NCBI GenBank assembly: GCA_022846095.1 | Contig: AP025583.1 | Span: 1,426,001 to 1,490,000, forward strand | From: Oscillospiraceae bacterium | GTDB lineage: Bacteria > Bacillota > Clostridia > Oscillospirales > Oscillospiraceae | DNA length: 64,000 bases | Direction of reading: 5' to 3' | Part shown: positions 41,887-50,534 of the stretch, in pieces | Position numbering within the stretch: position 1 is the stretch's first letter | Layout of the letters: every line of letters begins with the position of its first letter | Made by a program: the position numbers and the translations under genes | The notes under the pieces: generated by a model | Told to the model about the DNA's origin: nothing | What the model saw: only the letters and a program-made list of their open reading frames with translations | Databases searched by the model: none

Positions 41887-44513
41887 AGATGATAGGCTTG
41901 ATTTTCCGCCGGGACCTGGGCCGCATCTGCAAAAACGCCATGGCCCTCATCGTGGCGGCGGGCATCGCCGTGCTGCCCGCCCTCTACGCCTGGTTCAACA
42001 TCGCCGCCAACTGGGACCCCTACGGCAGCACCTCCGGCATCCAGGTGGCGGTGGCCAGCGAGGACGCCGGCGCCGAGCTGGAGGGGGTCCGGGTCAACAT
42101 CGGGGACAAAATTATCACCAACCTCAAGGCCAACGACCAGATCGGCTGGCGCTTTACGGACCGGGAACAGGCCGTGGCGGGCGTGGAGCGGGGGGACTAC
42201 TACGCCTGCATCGTCATCCCCGCCGATTTCAGCGGGAAGATGGTCAGCATCCTGTCCGACGACATCCGCAAGCCGGAGATCGACTACTACATCAACGAGA
42301 AAAAGAACGCCATCGCCCCCAAGATCACCGACAAGGGGGTGAGCGCCGTGCAGCAGCAGGTGAACTCCACCTTCACCTCCATCGCCACCGAGGCGGTGGT
42401 CTCCGCCCTGGAGGGGGCGGCGGGGGGCCTGGAGGAGCGGGGCTCCGGGGTGATGGACACCCTGATGGACCGGCTGCGGCAGGCGGACGCCTCCCTGGAG
42501 CGGGTGGAGCGGTCCATCGACGTATTTTGCGCCGCCGCCGGCGCGGTGGACGAACTGACGGCGGGCTCCAAGGCGCTGCTCCCCTCCTCCCAGGGGGCTT
42601 TGGACGGGGCGGGGGAGACCGTGGGCGGCCTGCGCAGCCTGCTGGAGGTCTCCCGACAGGCGGCCGGGGAGGCCGCGGGCTCAGTGGGGGAGATGATTGA
42701 CGCGGCGCTGGACGGCGCCAACGCCGCCGGGGACGAGGCGGTGGAGCTGCTGCGCCGGGCGGAGGGCATGGAGCCCGGCACCGCCGCCCTGGGGGCCTCC
42801 CTGGCCCGGCTCCAGCGGGAGCTGGGGGACGGGGTGGACAGCCTGGACGGGGTGCTGGAGCGGCTGGAGGAGCTGGAGTACGGCGGGGACGCGGACCGGG
42901 GGATCGCCGCCCTGGAGGACGCGCGCTCCGCCCTGGCCACGCTGAAGGGCCTGGTGGACGAGGCGGCGGCCGGGGCGGGGGATCTGGCCGGGCTGCTGGG
43001 GGAGGGGAGCCCCCTGCGGCAGAAGCTGCTGGACGCGGGGGAGCAGGCCCGCGCCCTGTCCCGGGACACCCTGGCTCCTATGCTGGAGGAGGCCGAGGCC
43101 GATTTGGCGGCCAACCCGCCCCCGGCCGACCCCGCGGACTACACCCGGGCGGACCGCCTGCGGGTGGAGAAGGCGGCCGCCCTGGCCGCGGCCAAAGCGG
43201 GGGCGGATCTGGCGGGGGAGACGCTGCGCGCGGAAAACCTGGACAAAATCGCCTCCGGCGACGGGGGGCTCCAGGCCCGGCTCAGGGAGCTGAGCGGGGA
43301 GATCACCGCCGCCCGGGCGGATCTGGGGCGGATGGAGGAGCTGCTGCGCCGGATTCCGGGGGATACCGGGCTGCTGCTGGACAGCCTGGGGCACCTGGAC
43401 GGGGCCCTGGGCGCGGTGGGAGACCTGGTGGGGGAGGCGGGGGACCTGCTGGATCAGGCGCAGCCCCTGCCCGACGGCATGGCGGCGCGGGTGTCCGCCC
43501 TGATGGACACGGTGAACGCGGACGCGGACGCCGCCCGCGCCGCCGCCCGGCAGGTGCAGCCCGCCCTGGACACGGCGGTGGACCAGGCCTACGGCACCCT
43601 GGACAGCCTGTCCGGCCTGCTGGACCTCTTTTCGGGCACCCTGCCCCAGATGGGCCGGGTGCTGGACCACATGGACGGGGCCGTGGCCTCGGCCTCCGAC
43701 GCCCTGCGCGCCACCAAAGCCCTGGTGGCCGACACCCGGGGGGATCTGTGGGAGCTGCTGGGGCAGCTGGAGTCGGCGGGGGAGGACGGGCGCGTACAGG
43801 CCCTCACCGACTTTTTGCAGAACAGCTCCTCCGACATGGGCAGCTTTATGGCCGCCCCGGTGGAGGTCAACACCCACTCGCTCTACCCCATCCGCAACTA
43901 CGGCTCGGCCATGGCGGCCTTCTACTCCACCCTGGCCATCTGGGTGGGGGGCGTGGTGCTGGTGGCCATCCTCAAGGTGAAGGTGGACGAGGACGGCGCC
44001 ATCCGGAATCTCAAGCCCTGGCAGGCCTACCTGGGCCGGTATCTGCTCTTCCTGCTCTTCGGCCTTATCCAGTCCACCATCATCTGCCTGGGGGATCTGT
44101 ACGTGCTGGGCATCCAGTGCACCTCCAAGCCCCTCTTCCTGCTCTCCGGGTGGGCGTGCAGTCTGGTGTTCACCCTGATTATCTACACGCTGACCGTCTC
44201 CTTCGGGGACGTGGGCAAGGCCCTGGCGGTCATCCTGCTGGTGATCCAGATCGCCGGGTCGGGGGGCACCTTCCCCATCGAGGTGACACCCCGGTTCTTC
44301 CAGAACGTGTACCCCTTCCTGCCCTTCACCCACGGCATCAACGCCATGCGGGAGACCATCGCCGGGCAGTACGGCCTGGCCTACTGGGCCGATCTGCTCA
44401 AGCTGGGGGCCTTTCTCCCGGCGGCCCTGTTCCTGGGGCTGGTGCTGCGCAAGCCCCTGATCCGCATGAACGCCTTTTTCGAGGCCCGGCTGGAGAATAC
44501 CAGGCTGATGTAG
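41883..44513 (+). CDS. YhgE/Pip-family membrane protein
   Basis: 876 aa. An N-terminal membrane helix (ALIVAAGIAVLPALYAWFNIAANWDPYG) and the following GIQVAVASEDAGAELEG...RVNIGDKI segment are the YhgE/Pip N-terminal signature. A very long Ala/Gly/Asp-rich helical stalk (~190-660) contains many heptad-like repeats. About five C-terminal helices form an ABC-2-type membrane domain (ending at LGLVLRKPLIRMNAFFEARLENTRLM). The family includes phage-infection protein Pip and ESX/T7SS-linked components. No T7SS gene is nearby. It is translationally coupled to the small membrane protein upstream. Confidence 0.88.
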   Translation: MKMIGLIFRRDLGRICKNAMALIVAAGIAVLPALYAWFNIAANWDPYGSTSGIQVAVASEDAGAELEGVRVNIGDKIITNLKANDQIGWRFTDREQAVAGVERGDYYACIVIPADFSGKMVSILSDDIRKPEIDYYINEKKNAIAPKITDKGVSAVQQQVNSTFTSIATEAVVSALEGAAGGLEERGSGVMDTLMDRLRQADASLERVERSIDVFCAAAGAVDELTAGSKALLPSSQGALDGAGETVGGLRSLLEVSRQAAGEAAGSVGEMIDAALDGANAAGDEAVELLRRAEGMEPGTAALGASLARLQRELGDGVDSLDGVLERLEELEYGGDADRGIAALEDARSALATLKGLVDEAAAGAGDLAGLLGEGSPLRQKLLDAGEQARALSRDTLAPMLEEAEADLAANPPPADPADYTRADRLRVEKAAALAAAKAGADLAGETLRAENLDKIASGDGGLQARLRELSGEITAARADLGRMEELLRRIPGDTGLLLDSLGHLDGALGAVGDLVGEAGDLLDQAQPLPDGMAARVSALMDTVNADADAARAAARQVQPALDTAVDQAYGTLDSLSGLLDLFSGTLPQMGRVLDHMDGAVASASDALRATKALVADTRGDLWELLGQLESAGEDGRVQALTDFLQNSSSDMGSFMAAPVEVNTHSLYPIRNYGSAMAAFYSTLAIWVGGVVLVAILKVKVDEDGAIRNLKPWQAYLGRYLLFLLFGLIQSTIICLGDLYVLGIQCTSKPLFLLSGWACSLVFTLIIYTLTVSFGDVGKALAVILLVIQIAGSGGTFPIEVTPRFFQNVYPFLPFTHGINAMRETIAGQYGLAYWADLLKLGAFLPAALFLGLVLRKPLIRMNAFFEARLENTRLM

Positions 44514-44516
44514 TGC

Positions 44517-44545
44517 TTGCAATTCCGGACGCCCTGTGCTAAAGT
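44517..44545 (+). promoter_or_regulatory. Promoter of the ROK gene
   Basis: TTGCAA (44517-44522), 17-nt spacer ending in TGC, TAAAGT (44540-44545). Confidence 0.7.
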
Positions 44546-44588
44546 GAGATATACAAGATACTTTTGCAAAAGTCGAGGGGGCGGTAGG

Positions 44589-45728
44589 ATGAGCGGGGAC
44601 GAGCTGCGTTCCACAACCGAATTGAGGCGCCTGAACCGCAACCGGGTCTACCGGGCCCTCTACACGGCCGGGGGCCCGGTGACCAAGCAGGACTTGGCCC
44701 GGACCCTGTCCATGAGTCTGCCCACCCTGACCCAGAACCTGAAGGAGCTGCTCTCCCGGGGGCTGGTGGACGACTCGGAGACCACCGAGTCCACCGGCGG
44801 GCGCAAGCCCAGGCTCTTCGCGGTGGTGTCGGGCGCCCGGTTCGCCGTGGGCGGCGAGCTGACCAACAGCCAGATCCGCCTGACCGCCATCGACCTGGAG
44901 ATCCGCCAGCTGGGCCACAAGGTAATCGCCCGCCCCTTCGGCAACAACGCCGACTACGCCAAGGCCCTGGCCGACGAGCTGGAGGTCTTTCTGGACGAAA
45001 ACGGCCTGGACCGGCGCAAGCTGCTGGGGGTGGGCCTGACCCTGCCCGGCATCGTCAACGAGGCCCAGAGCATCATCGAGTACGCCCCCACCGTAAACGT
45101 GCGGAAAATGAGCGTCAACCAGCTCACCCGCTTTATCCCCTACCCCGTGTTTTTGGAGAACGACGCCACCTGCGGCGGCTTCGCGGAGTGGTGGACCCAC
45201 GCCGGGGCCGAGCGGGCCAACATGGCCTACCTCTCCCTGGGCCGGGGCGTGGGCGGGGCCATCCTGGTGGACGGCAGGCCCTATCTGGGCACCCACCGGC
45301 GCTCCGCTGAGTTCGGGCACATGTGCATCCACCCCGGCGGGCGGGTGTGCAACTGCGGCAAGCGGGGCTGCCTGGAGGCATACTGCTCCGCTAGCTGCCT
45401 GTTCGAGCCGGCGGGAGTCTCTCTGGACGAGTTTTTCACCAACCTGATGCAGGGCAACCCCAAATGTGGCGCCATTTGGAGCGATTACCTGGACAATTTG
45501 GCCACTGGGGTACTGAACATACACGCGGCCCTGGACTGCGACGTGGTCATCGGCGGCGTGGTCTCCCAATACCTGGAGGCATACCTGAACGAGCTAAAGG
45601 CCCGCCTGGCCGTGGTGGATGTGTTTGGCGAGGAGGGGAACTATGTCCACCTGTGCCGCTTCCACAGCAGGTCCAGCAGCATCGGGGCCGCGCTGTACTA
45701 TGTGAAGGACTATATCGACGGCATCTGA
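44589..45728 (+). CDS. ROK-family transcriptional regulator
   Basis: 379 aa. An N-terminal winged helix (RNRVYRALYTAGGPVTKQDLARTLSMSLPTLTQNLKELLSRGLV) is followed by a ROK domain: GVGLTLPGIVNE, a nucleotide-type motif SLGRGVGGAILVDG, ExGH (AEFGHMCIHPGG) and the zinc motif CNCGKRGCLEAYCS. It could be a sugar-responsive repressor. No sugar genes are adjacent, so the ligand is open. The ATG at 44589 follows GAGGGGGCGG. It is a single-gene unit closed by a strong terminator. Confidence 0.93.
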   Translation: MSGDELRSTTELRRLNRNRVYRALYTAGGPVTKQDLARTLSMSLPTLTQNLKELLSRGLVDDSETTESTGGRKPRLFAVVSGARFAVGGELTNSQIRLTAIDLEIRQLGHKVIARPFGNNADYAKALADELEVFLDENGLDRRKLLGVGLTLPGIVNEAQSIIEYAPTVNVRKMSVNQLTRFIPYPVFLENDATCGGFAEWWTHAGAERANMAYLSLGRGVGGAILVDGRPYLGTHRRSAEFGHMCIHPGGRVCNCGKRGCLEAYCSASCLFEPAGVSLDEFFTNLMQGNPKCGAIWSDYLDNLATGVLNIHAALDCDVVIGGVVSQYLEAYLNELKARLAVVDVFGEEGNYVHLCRFHSRSSSIGAALYYVKDYIDGI

Positions 45729-45731
45729 ACA

Positions 45732-45772
45732 AAAACAGGGGGGAGGCGGCCGCGGCCGCTCCCCCTTGTTTT
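45732..45772 (+). terminator. Terminator after the ROK gene
   Basis: Long stem (AACAGGGGGGAG.../...CTCCCCCTTGTT) around a GGCCGCGGCC core, with TTTTG tail. Confidence 0.9.
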
Positions 45773-45803
45773 GCCTCCGTCGGAATGCTCATAAAAATTA
45801 TGC

Positions 45804-45832
45804 TTGACAAACCGATTTTTAGTGTTTATACT
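45804..45832 (+). promoter_or_regulatory. Promoter of the guaD-permease operon
   Basis: Perfect TTGACA (45804-45809), 17-nt spacer, TATACT (45827-45832), 54 nt upstream of the first riboswitch. Confidence 0.9.
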
Positions 45833-45886
45833 GAGGTCAGACAAAAGGTTGACAGCGCATGGATCCGCAAGTGAATATTGGAAGAG

Positions 45887-46010
45887 CTTATATAGGCCCA
45901 TAATTGGTTGGGCGTCTCTACCGGCTGCCGTAAACAGCCGCCCTATAAGTTCCGGAGCGCGGGGCGTTTTGGGATTTTATGGGCGTGTCCTGCGGCGGCA
46001 TTTTTGCGCG
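45887..46010 (+). promoter_or_regulatory. Variant purine riboswitch, copy 1
   Basis: Aptamer 45887-45949. P1 is CTTATA/TATAAG. P2 is GCCCA/TGGGC with a GG-containing loop. J2/3 is GTCTCTACC. P3 is CGGCTG/CAGCCG with the CCGTAAA loop that can kiss the P2 loop. J3/1 reads CCC before TATAAG, where guanine riboswitches have AC. A GGCGGC complementary to the aptamer's GCCGCC lies 51 nt on, just before ATTTTT. Confidence 0.9.
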
Positions 46011-46040
46011 CAAAAAGCGAATTGAATACGATCAGACAGG

Positions 46041-46170
46041 AACTTATATAGGCCCGTAATGTGGACGGGCGTCTCTACCGGCTGCCGTAAACAGCCGCCC
46101 TATAAGTTTCCCGACAGCAGAATGATACGGGAAATTTGTGGCGGGCGTACCGGCGGTTTTTTTGCGCGCT
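46041..46170 (+). promoter_or_regulatory. Variant purine riboswitch, copy 2
   Basis: Aptamer 46043-46106, offset 156 nt from copy 1. It has the same J2/3, P3, L3 and CCC J3/1. P2 changes in a compensatory way to GCCCG/CGGGC. Again GGCGGT precedes a run of seven T at the same 51-nt distance. The ribosome site of guaD follows at about 46190. Confidence 0.9.
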
Positions 46171-46206
46171 TTTTTGCCCGCCCATCCGGAGAGAGGAAGC
46201 GAACCT

Positions 46207-47487
46207 ATGCTGAACGACAACTCCTTTGTGCTCAAGGGCGATCTTTGCTGGAGCCGGGACCGGGACAGCCTGGAGACGGTGGAAAACGGCTTTCTGGTCT
46301 GTGTGGACGGCGTGTCCGCCGGGGTATACTCCGTTTTGCCGGAGCGCTATGAGAACTTACCCCTGGTGGACTGCGCGGGCAAGCTGGTCATCCCCGGCCT
46401 CACCGACCTGCACGTCCACGCCCCCCAGTACGCCTTCCGGGGCCTGGGCATGGACCTGGAGCTGCTGGACTGGCTGGAGGCCCACGTCTTCCCGGAGGAG
46501 AGCCGCTACCGGGATTTGGACTACGCGGCGGCGGCCTACGGGCGCTTTGTGGAGGACTTTAAAAGAAGCCCCAATACCCGGGGGGTTGTATTCGCCACCG
46601 TCCACGGCCCGGCCACGGCGCTGCTGATGGACCTGCTGGAGGCCTCGGGGCTCTCGGCCTGCGTGGGCAAGGTCAACATGGACCGCAACTGCCCGGATTC
46701 CCTGCGGGAGGAAAACGCCGCAGCCTCCGCCCAAGCCACCGTGGCGTGGCTGGAGGCCGCGGCGGGGAAGTACCGCCGGGTACGCCCCATCCTCACCCCC
46801 CGCTTTATCCCCTCCTGCTCCGACGAGCTGATGGCCCGGCTGGGGGAGATCAAAAAAACCTACGCGCTGCCCGTCCAGTCCCACCTCTCGGAGAACCGGG
46901 GCGAGGTGGAATGGGTGCAGGAGCTCTGCCCGTCTTCGCGTTTCTATGCAGACGCTTATGATTCCTTTGGATTATTTGGAGGTGATACAAAGACCATTAT
47001 GGCGCACTGCGTCCTCTCCGGCGAGGAGGAGACCGCCCTCATGAAGGAGCGGGGGGTGTGGGTGGCGCACTGCCCCCAGTCCAACACCAACCTGTCCTCC
47101 GGCGTGGCCCCGGTGCGGCGCTACCTGGACCGGGGCCTGAACGTGGGCCTGGGCAGCGACGTGGCGGGGGGCAGCCAATTGTCCATCCTGCGCGCCATGG
47201 CGGACGCGGTCCAGGTCTCCAAGCTGCGCTGGCGGCTCCAGGACGAGGGCCTCAAGCCCCTCACGGTGCCCGAGGCCTTCTGGCTGGGCACCGTGGGCGG
47301 CGGCTCCTTCTTCGGCAAGGTGGGCTCCTTCGCCCCCGGCTACGCGCTGGACGCGGTGGTCCTGGACGACGCCCGGCTGGCCGGGCCGCGCCCCCTCACG
47401 GCTGCGCAGCGGCTGGAGCGGGCCGTGTACCTGGCCGAGGACCGGGACGTGGTCAAGAAATTCGTGGACGGAACGGCACTCTGGTAA
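46207..47487 (+). CDS. guaD: Guanine deaminase
   Basis: 426 aa. Amidohydrolase expected to convert guanine to xanthine. The zinc site is visible: PGLTDLHVHAPQYAFRG (HxH), VQSHLSEN, IMAHCV and LGSDVAGG (catalytic Asp). DLELLDWLEAHVFPEESRYRD is a guanine-deaminase-specific stretch. The ATG at 46207 follows AGAGAGGAAG. An upstream in-frame start lies inside the riboswitch platform and is rejected. It is controlled by two tandem purine-type riboswitches and co-transcribed with a purine permease. A related oxidised-purine deaminase activity is possible given the aptamer variant. Confidence 0.93.
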   Translation: MLNDNSFVLKGDLCWSRDRDSLETVENGFLVCVDGVSAGVYSVLPERYENLPLVDCAGKLVIPGLTDLHVHAPQYAFRGLGMDLELLDWLEAHVFPEESRYRDLDYAAAAYGRFVEDFKRSPNTRGVVFATVHGPATALLMDLLEASGLSACVGKVNMDRNCPDSLREENAAASAQATVAWLEAAAGKYRRVRPILTPRFIPSCSDELMARLGEIKKTYALPVQSHLSENRGEVEWVQELCPSSRFYADAYDSFGLFGGDTKTIMAHCVLSGEEETALMKERGVWVAHCPQSNTNLSSGVAPVRRYLDRGLNVGLGSDVAGGSQLSILRAMADAVQVSKLRWRLQDEGLKPLTVPEAFWLGTVGGGSFFGKVGSFAPGYALDAVVLDDARLAGPRPLTAAQRLERAVYLAEDRDVVKKFVDGTALW

Positions 47488-47566
47488 CCTGACGGCAAGC
47501 ACTCATCCTTGGTAAGGGGCGCGGCCCCGAAGCTCAAAACCTTAGAAACAAAAGGGAGGGTCCAGC

Positions 47567-48946
47567 ATGAGTAAACTAGACAAGGTATTCCATCTCAGCG
47601 AGAACCACACCGACGTAAAGACCGAGGTCATCGCGGGTATTACCACCTTTATGACCATGGCCTACATCCTGGCCGTCAACCCCAGCACCCTGGGGGTTTC
47701 CGGCATGGATACCGGCGCGGTGTTCACCGCCACCTGCCTGGCCGCCATCATCGGCACGGTACTGATGGCGCTCTTCTCCAACTACCCCTTCGTCCTGGCC
47801 CCGGGCATGGGCCTGAACGCCTACTTCGCCTACACCGTGGTCCTGAACATGGGCTACACCTGGGAAATGGCCCTGGCCGCCGTCTTTGTGGAGGGCCTCA
47901 TCTTCGTACTGCTCTCCCTGACCAACGTGCGCGAGGCCATCTTCAACGCCATCCCCACCCCGCTCAAGCACGCGGTGTCCGCCGGCATCGGCCTGTTTAT
48001 CGCCTTCATCGGCCTGCAGAACTGCCACATGGTGGTCAAGAACGACGCCACCCTGGTGGGCGTGTTCTCCTTTAAGGGCTCCATCGAGGCCGGCGGCTTC
48101 CGCAGCGAGGGCATCACCGTGCTGCTGGCCATGCTGGGCGTGCTGATCACCGCCATCCTCATCGTCAAGAAGGTCAAGGGCAATATCCTCTGGGGCATCC
48201 TGGCCACCTGGATTCTGGGCATCCTCTGCCAGTTCACCGGCCTGTACGTGCCCAACCCTGAGGCGGGCTTCTTCAGCCTGCTGCCCAACTTCTCCAACGG
48301 CCTGGCCGTGCCCAGCCTGATGCCCACCCTCTTCAAGCTGGACTTCTCCAGCATGTTCTCCCTGGACTTCATCGTGGTCATCTTCGCCTTCCTCTTCGTG
48401 GATATGTTCGACACCCTGGGCACCCTCATCGGCGTGTCCTCCAAGGCGGGTATGCTGGATAAGGACGGCAAGCTGCCCAAAATCCGCGGCGCCCTGATGG
48501 CCGACGCCATCGGCACCTCCGCCGGCGCCCTGCTGGGCACCAGCACCACCACCACCTTCGTGGAGAGCGCCGCCGGCGTCTCCGAGGGCGGGCGCACCGG
48601 CCTGACCGGCCTGGTCTCCGCGGCCCTCTTCGCCGTGGCCCTGTTCCTCTCCCCCATCTTCCTGGCCATCCCGTCCTTCGCCACCGCCCCCGCCCTCATC
48701 GTGGTGGGCTTCCTGATGATCAGCTCCATCCTGAAGGTGAACTTCGACAAGGCCACCGAGGCCGTCCCCGCCTTCATCTGCATGATCGCCATGCCCTTCA
48801 TGTACTCCATCTCCGAGGGTATCGCCCTGGGCGTCATCTCCTACGTCGTCATCAACCTGGTCTCCGGCAAGGAGCACCGCAGGACCATTTCCGTGGTCAT
48901 GTATATCCTGGCCATCCTCTTCGTTCTCAAGTACATCCTGATTTAG
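47567..48946 (+). CDS. Purine permease (AzgA/PbuG-type, NCS2-like)
   Basis: 459 aa, 12-14 membrane helices. The N-terminus (F.L.ENHTDVKTEVIAGITTFMTMAYILAVNP) and the LAPGMGLNAYFAYTVV and DMFDTLGTLIGVSSKAG segments are diagnostic of the AzgA/PbuG hypoxanthine/guanine/adenine permeases. It lies 79 nt after guaD with GGGAGGG before the ATG and no terminator between, so it shares the riboswitch-controlled transcript. Substrate is a purine base; which one is not readable from sequence. Confidence 0.93.
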   Translation: MSKLDKVFHLSENHTDVKTEVIAGITTFMTMAYILAVNPSTLGVSGMDTGAVFTATCLAAIIGTVLMALFSNYPFVLAPGMGLNAYFAYTVVLNMGYTWEMALAAVFVEGLIFVLLSLTNVREAIFNAIPTPLKHAVSAGIGLFIAFIGLQNCHMVVKNDATLVGVFSFKGSIEAGGFRSEGITVLLAMLGVLITAILIVKKVKGNILWGILATWILGILCQFTGLYVPNPEAGFFSLLPNFSNGLAVPSLMPTLFKLDFSSMFSLDFIVVIFAFLFVDMFDTLGTLIGVSSKAGMLDKDGKLPKIRGALMADAIGTSAGALLGTSTTTTFVESAAGVSEGGRTGLTGLVSAALFAVALFLSPIFLAIPSFATAPALIVVGFLMISSILKVNFDKATEAVPAFICMIAMPFMYSISEGIALGVISYVVINLVSGKEHRRTISVVMYILAILFVLKYILI

Positions 48947-48954
48947 CAGCCTGG

Positions 48955-48981
48955 GCGGGCGGGACTGGTTCCCCCGCCCGC
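48955..48981 (+). terminator. Weak terminator hairpin after the permease
   Basis: Stem GCGGGCGGG/CCCGCCCGC (48955-48963 / 48973-48981) without a T-run. Confidence 0.5.
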
Positions 48982-48994
48982 ATGAAAAAAATAG

Positions 48995-49062
48995 GCGCCT
49001 CACAAGACTTTCACGGTCAGCCCTTTGGGAAGGGGGCTGGCCGTGAAAGTCTTGTGAGGCGC
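48995..49062. repeat. 29-nt-arm inverted repeat
   Basis: Left arm 48995-49023 and right arm 49034-49062 (GCGCCTCACAAGACTTTCAC... and its complement) differ at one position and enclose a 10-nt loop. There is no T-run, and the next 40 nt match part of the 0.33-kb repeat in reverse (GGCAATCCGT). The remaining gap to 49300 holds no gene. Confidence 0.88.
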
Positions 49063-49315
49063 AACGACGTAGGGCCGCAGGCCCGTGGCAATCCGTCCCC
49101 ACTCTGGCCCCACTATGAGGGGGGCTGCCGCCACAGCGGCTGGGGGTCCGACCCCTCCGCCCACTTCGTGGGCACATGGGTTAAGGAAGGGTTCGTTTCA
49201 TCGGAGTGTCCCCCGGACACTCCGCCCCCTCATAGGGGAGGCTTTGGGCCGCCTTTTCCCCCTAAGCTGCGCCTCATGTGCAAGATATACCTCTGCTATA
49301 TTTTTCAACAGACTG

Positions 49316-49359
49316 AAAAAGCGCCCGCGCAGACCCATGGGGTCCGCGCGGGCGCTTTT
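49316..49359. terminator. Terminator of the infC-rpmI-rplT operon
   Basis: Stem GCGCCCGCGC.../...GCGCGGGCGC (49321-49356) with A-run and T-run on either side. The minus-side tail continues as TCAGTCTGTTGAAAAA. Confidence 0.9.
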
Positions 49360-49374
49360 ACTGTTTGAGCGGGG

Positions 49375-49731
49375 TTAGGCCAGCTGGGCCTTCGCCATCT
49401 CGGTGAGGGCGGTGAAGGCGGCCTTGTCGTTGACGGCCAGCTCGGCCAGCATCTTGCGGTTGATCTCCACGCCGGCCTTCTTCAGGCCGTTCATGAAGGT
49501 GGAGTAGTTCATGCCGTTGAGCTTGCAGGCGGCGCTGATGCGGGTGATCCACAGGGAGCGGAAATCACGCTTCTTCAGGCGGCGGCCGGTGTAAGCGTAG
49601 GACAGGGACTTCATGACCTGCTCGTTGGCCATCTTAAAGTGCTTGCTCTTGGCGCCCCAGTAGCCCTTGGCGAGCTTGAGGACTTTATTTCTTCTCTTGC
49701 GCGTCATCATCGCGCCTTTAACTCTAGCCAT
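49375..49731 (-). CDS. rplT: Ribosomal protein L20
   Basis: 118 aa, full length. The basic N-terminal extension ([58 protein letters not shown]) and globular domain ([28 protein letters not shown]) are standard. It binds 23S rRNA early in 50S assembly. In Firmicutes it also represses its own operon by binding the leader. Last gene of infC-rpmI-rplT. Confidence 0.98.
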   Translation of the reverse strand: MARVKGAMMTRKRRNKVLKLAKGYWGAKSKHFKMANEQVMKSLSYAYTGRRLKKRDFRSLWITRISAACKLNGMNYSTFMNGLKKAGVEINRKMLAELAVNDKAAFTALTEMAKAQLA

Positions 49732-49777
49732 TGTAATAGCCTCCTATGTTATGAGTAGACAAAAGACTCTCTTATTT

Positions 49778-49981
49778 TTATTTATAAGGAATCATGCGCT
49801 TGATGGCGGGCTCGTTGGTCTTGTCGGCGTAGGTGGCGCCGCGCAGCGCGCGCTTGAGCTTGGTGGTCTTGCCGTGACCGTTGAGCAGGTGGCGCTTCTT
49901 GGTCTGGGCGCGCTTGACCTTGCCGGACTTGGTGAGGTTGAACCGCTTCTTCGCGCCGCTGTGAGTTTTCAGTTTAGGCAT
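49778..49981 (-). CDS. rpmI: Ribosomal protein L35
   Basis: 67 aa, full length. [24 protein letters not shown]...[21 protein letters not shown] is the universal L35 pattern. It lies between infC (22 nt) and rplT (46 nt) in the conserved order. Confidence 0.98.
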   Translation of the reverse strand: MPKLKTHSGAKKRFNLTKSGKVKRAQTKKRHLLNGHGKTTKLKRALRGATYADKTNEPAIKRMIPYK

Positions 49982-50003
49982 GACAGAAATCTCCTTACTA
50001 TAG

Positions 50004-50534
50004 TTACTTTTTAACTTCCTTGACGATCCTGGGGGAGAGGAAGATGGACATGTGGCGTCCGTCCAGCTTGGGGTCCTTATCCAGCGTGGCGACCTCGGTG
50101 CAGTCCTCCGCGAATTTCAGCAGCAGCCCGCGGCCGATGTCGGTGTGGGCCATCTCGCGGCCGCGGAAGCGGACGGTGACCTTGACACGGTTGCCCTCGG
50201 CCAGGAACTTCTGGGCGTTGCGGAGCTTGACGTTGAAGTCGTTGACGTCGATCCCCGGCGACATGCGCACTTCCTTAATCTCGACGACATGCTGGTTTTT
50301 CTTCGCCTCCTTGTCCCGCTTGGTCTGCTCGAACTTGAACTTACCGTAGTCCATGAGCTTGCAGACGGGGGGGGTTGCGGTGGGCGAGATTTTGACCAGG
50401 TCCAGATCCTGATCCATGGCCTTTTCCAGCGCCTCGCGGGCGGACATGATGCCGAGCTGCTCGCCGTCGGCAGAGACCAGACGGACCTCTCTGTCGCGGA
50501 TTTCTTCGTTGATCTGATGACCCTTGTTGCTGAT
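50004..50534 (-). CDS. infC: Translation initiation factor IF-3
   Basis: 176 aa. Both IF-3 domains are present: N-domain ([25 protein letters not shown]) and C-domain ([41 protein letters not shown]). The reading frame extends to a GTG at 50555, but those seven codons contain the Shine-Dalgarno GGAGGTG itself. The codon at the right distance (9 nt from GGAGG) and at the usual family start is ATC (50534). Rare AUU/AUC-type starts are the known basis of IF-3 autoregulation, so I annotate an ATC start. Confidence 0.9.
   Translation of the reverse strand: MSNKGHQINEEIRDREVRLVSADGEQLGIMSAREALEKAMDQDLDLVKISPTATPPVCKLMDYGKFKFEQTKRDKEAKKNQHVVEIKEVRMSPGIDVNDFNVKLRNAQKFLAEGNRVKVTVRFRGREMAHTDIGRGLLLKFAEDCTEVATLDKDPKLDGRHMSIFLSPRIVKEVKK

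Noticed and set aside
42681-45569. 962-aa minus-strand open frame opposite yhgE and the ROK gene
   Set aside because: It spans two real genes and their gap on the other strand, has no ribosome site or family motif, and is a product of high GC.
45841-46200. Plus-strand in-frame extension of guaD upstream of 46207
   Set aside because: It would translate through the second riboswitch platform. The ATG at 46207 has the ribosome site and the family N-terminus.
47576-49177. 533-aa minus-strand open frame opposite the purine permease
   Set aside because: Composition is dominated by His/Gly/Glu/Asp read from the antisense of a membrane protein, and it crosses the permease promoter gap and repeats.
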